Part shown: positions 62,472 through 64,000 of the stretch, piece by piece | Layout: each line of letters starts with the position of its first letter | How positions within the stretch are numbered: position 1 is the first letter of the stretch | Source: Mariniphaga sp. | Lineage (GTDB): Bacteria > Bacteroidota > Bacteroidia > Bacteroidales > Prolixibacteraceae | Length of the DNA: 64,000 bases | Direction: 5' to 3' | NCBI GenBank assembly: GCA_024636975.1 | Contig: JAGXGA010000017.1 | Span: 203,154 to 267,153, forward strand | Notes under the pieces: generated by a model | Seen by the model: the letters and a program-made list of their open reading frames with translations, nothing else | The model's database searches: none | What the model was told of the DNA's origin: nothing | Position numbers and translations under genes: made by a program

Positions 62472-62562
62472 TAAAATCTAACCCCCATAAAAACTTTCGA
62501 ATATCATAAATGGTTGTTCAAAACCATTTGTAAACTATTTGTTAAAAACCACGTAGCAAAAG

Positions 62563-63165
62563 ATGTTATGCAACACAAATTCCTTAATTGTCCCACATGC
62601 CCCACAAGTCCGATACAACAACGGTGAAGATTACACTCCGCTGGAAGGAGTGCTTATAACTACAAGTCCGGCAAGCTCAACTGCACTTACCGATGCGGAA
62701 GGAAAATTTGCCTTTGATAAGGTTTTTGAGGGAGAGGTTGCAATTACTGCCCGTAAAAAGGATTACCTGAGTAACAGTGTCAGCGTGGCAGTGTATGAAG
62801 AGGAAACTACGGCGCTTACTTTTTACCTGCTGAAGGATGAAAAGGATGTGGGATGGGTTACCATATACGATCCGGTTCCGGGCAACGGGGCAGTCGACCA
62901 GCAAACCTCGTTCTCCTTTAAGTGGAAAGTTGATCAGCAAAACAAAGGCAAGGAACTTGACTACACAGTATATTATTTTGAATCGGGATCAATTGTACAG
63001 CAGATTGCCGGAGAAAACCTGATTGTTCAGGAAGTGGTAGTCGATGGATTGAATTACAACACAACTTATTTCTGGTACGTTGTTGCCAAACACGAAGGCA
63101 ACATAGTGGCCAATAGTCCTACCTGGTCGTTTAAAACGAAGGTTTCGGAAGAAAGTGGAAATTAA
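62563..63165 (+). pseudogene. Truncated secreted protein: CarboxypepD_reg-like plus Fn3-like domains
   Basis: A 200-codon frame. From residue 22 (NGEDYTPLEGVLITTSP) it reads as a carboxypeptidase-regulatory-like beta-sandwich (TDAEGKFAFDKVFEGEVAITARKKDY), then a linker VTIYDPVPGNGAV and a fibronectin-III-like domain ending TYFWYVVAKHEGNIVANSPTWSFKTK. Such proteins are exported, yet the first 20 residues (MLCNTNSLIVPHAPQVRY) do not form a signal peptide and an in-frame TAG lies two codons before the start. I read it as the 3' remnant of a longer lipoprotein gene; a cytoplasmic short protein is the alternative. Confidence 0.6.
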
Positions 63166-63184
63166 AATACTATCTATCAATAGG

Positions 63185-63236
63185 ACATCCTTCGCGGATG
63201 TAATTTTTTTGGAAAGGCCTTGCGGGGCCTTTCTTA
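63185..63236 (+). terminator. Tandem terminators after the Fn3-type fragment
   Basis: First hairpin ACATCC-TTCGC-GGATGT (63185-63201) followed by AATTTTTTT; second hairpin GAAAGGCC / GGCCTTTC (63212-63233) followed by TTATTT. The second is flanked by a run of A on the minus strand too. Confidence 0.85.
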
Positions 63237-63559
63237 TTTGGTTAATTTTCAAATAAATTAAATGATTATATTGGGTTATAAGAGTAAATATGTAATGACA
63301 TTGTACTTATATTCTCTGCTTTTTCTTTTTCCATAAAAAAAAGTTAAAAAAGTACCCTAAATAAAATATACTTATCAGTCAAACGTTTCAATAAAAGATA
63401 TTATTTATCTTATGGAAAGCTCCTAAGCTTTGGTGGCATAATTCAAAGCTGCACTCATTAAAACACATCTTTAAACTAAACCTGAAACTGAAATAGGCTG
63501 ATATTCAATAAAATTTAAATAAAAAACGGAATTAGTTTAAGTGGGAGTTTTGAGTCAAC

Positions 63560-63662
63560 TGGTAGTGGAAACCTCAATCTTCATGAAAAACACATTTTCA
63601 TCGTATTTATTGAGGTTTTGGTTAGAAAGGTTCAGGTTCTGAACCTTTCTTTGTTTTTTTTT
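63560..63662 (+). ncRNA. Candidate small structured RNA ending in an intrinsic terminator
   Basis: Hairpin 1 has outer arms AAACCTCAAT / ATTGAGGTTT (63569-63578, 63609-63618) and inner arms ATGAAAA / TTTTCAT (63583-63589, 63595-63601). Hairpin 2 is a perfect 12-pair stem AGAAAGGTTCAG / CTGAACCTTTCT (63624-63650) with a GTT loop and then TTTG followed by more than ten T. No coding frame precedes it within 350 bases, so it does not end a visible gene. The start and any -7 box are not clear. Confidence 0.4.
63624..63662 (+). terminator. Strong intrinsic terminator
   Basis: Perfect 12-base-pair stem with 3-base loop and a long T run (63654 onward). No upstream open gene in the same orientation nearby except the Fn3 fragment, which already has two terminators. 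Confidence 0.85.
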
Positions 63663-63828
63663 TTAAGAATTGATCATATATTAATCAATTCCATTTATCG
63701 GGAAATCCCTTTAATGCATTCCTTCACAGGATTTTCGGCAAGGCCTTCCTTTATTGGTGTTTTTATTGAATCAGGCCGAATTAAAAAACAGTATATTTGA
63801 TGCCAGGATGAAAAATACTAGTGTTGTG

Positions 63829-64000
63829 TTAATTCGAAATTGACGGATAAAGCCTTTTTAGTTTTATCCGTGCCTGGTCATTTGTAAACTGCCAGTTAAT
63901 CTTGGCATTCTTATTATTCCTGTGATTTTGCCATGCATCTACTTCTGATTTTATTTCTTTCATTGTAGCAATATGTCGATTTAAACACTGTCCATTAAGC
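63829..64000 (-). CDS. IS630-family transposase, C-terminal part (cut by window edge)
   Basis: Read on the minus strand from the right edge, the frame gives LNGQCLNRHIATMKEI, then VDAWQNHRNNKNAKINWQFT, and ends ARIKLKRLYPSISN with TAA at 63829-63831. INWQFTxxxARIKLKRLYP is the standard end of IS630-family DDE transposases. 57 codons are visible; the catalytic residues lie beyond the window. The element's end is probably at 63821, directly after a TA dinucleotide, the target sequence used by this family. Confidence 0.85.
   Translation of the reverse strand, partial: LNGQCLNRHIATMKEIKSEVDAWQNHRNNKNAKINWQFTNDQARIKLKRLYPSISN

Larger units (their letters stand above)
63166..63828. other. 663-base intergenic region left of an IS630 element
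   Basis: Holds three intrinsic-terminator hairpins and a possible small RNA, listed separately. The region 63240-63560 is AT-rich without any recognised signal; a 60-codon plus frame at 63618 is not coding-like. TA at 63819-63820 may mark the insertion site of the IS630 element. Confidence 0.7.

Noticed and set aside
1..64000. Prophage, defence system, toxin-antitoxin pair or diversity-generating retroelement
   Set aside because: No integrase, capsid, reverse transcriptase, restriction, toxin or Cas-type gene found in any frame; the RecD-like and RecQ helicases, MoxR and STAS proteins stand in housekeeping contexts.

Overview
The window looks like a chromosomal segment of a Bacteroidota bacterium, most likely from the Bacteroidales/Marinilabiliales side. 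The evidence is several families largely confined to that phylum (DUF3822, DUF4251, OstA-like protein, a type IX secretion tail), S1 with a long acidic N-terminus, promoters of the TTTG-N19-TAnnTTTG type, AT-rich spacers, and a sodium-pumping methylmalonyl-CoA decarboxylase operon. No rRNA, tRNA, CRISPR array or prophage was seen. The only mobile-element trace is the end of an IS630-type transposase cut by the right edge.

Layout. 1-9 kb: end of dnaX, pdxH, a redoxin, rsmD with two conserved Bacteroidota genes, a RecD-like helicase, RNase Z, a STAS protein and ribosomal protein S1. 9.2-13.3 kb: rfbA-rfbC-rfbD plus a phosphohexomutase (dTDP-rhamnose supply, without rfbB). 13.4-18 kb: DUF1080 and CotH secreted proteins separated by a branched palindrome, then YciI, MsrA and small membrane proteins. 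18-20.8 kb: a two-gene bd-like oxidase in which both subunits carry a C-terminal cytochrome c. 21-25 kb: a block of small envelope proteins (DUF1328, porin-like, OmpA lipoprotein, DUF4235, DUF1622, VTT).

25.4-32.2 kb: a complete leucine operon (leuA-leuC-leuD-cimA-leuB) that includes a Leptospira-type citramalate synthase. It is preceded by a 23-residue leader peptide with 11 Ile/Leu codons and a textbook pair of mutually exclusive hairpins: a transcription attenuator that appears to sense both Ile and Leu, matching the two pathways served by the operon. 32.2-40.6 kb: OstA-like protein, MoxR ATPase and three periplasmic foldase-type genes behind guaB. 40.7-50.4 kb: RecQ, MscS, TamB, TsaD. 50.5-55.6 kb: DUF4251 lipoprotein, a secreted beta-helix protein and a GH2 lipoprotein. 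56.5-62.3 kb: CoA transferase, methylmalonyl-CoA epimerase and decarboxylase subunits, the propionate end of the succinate pathway. 62.5-64 kb: a truncated Fn3-type gene, terminators, a possible small RNA and the IS630 end.

The most unusual structures are the leu leader (31965-32104); two unrelated-in-sequence but identically built palindromic arrays of uninterrupted 11-nt units (23008-23106 and 55845-55954); the three-way-junction palindrome at 14157-14286; and the fusion of a secreted domain onto the decarboxylase beta subunit.
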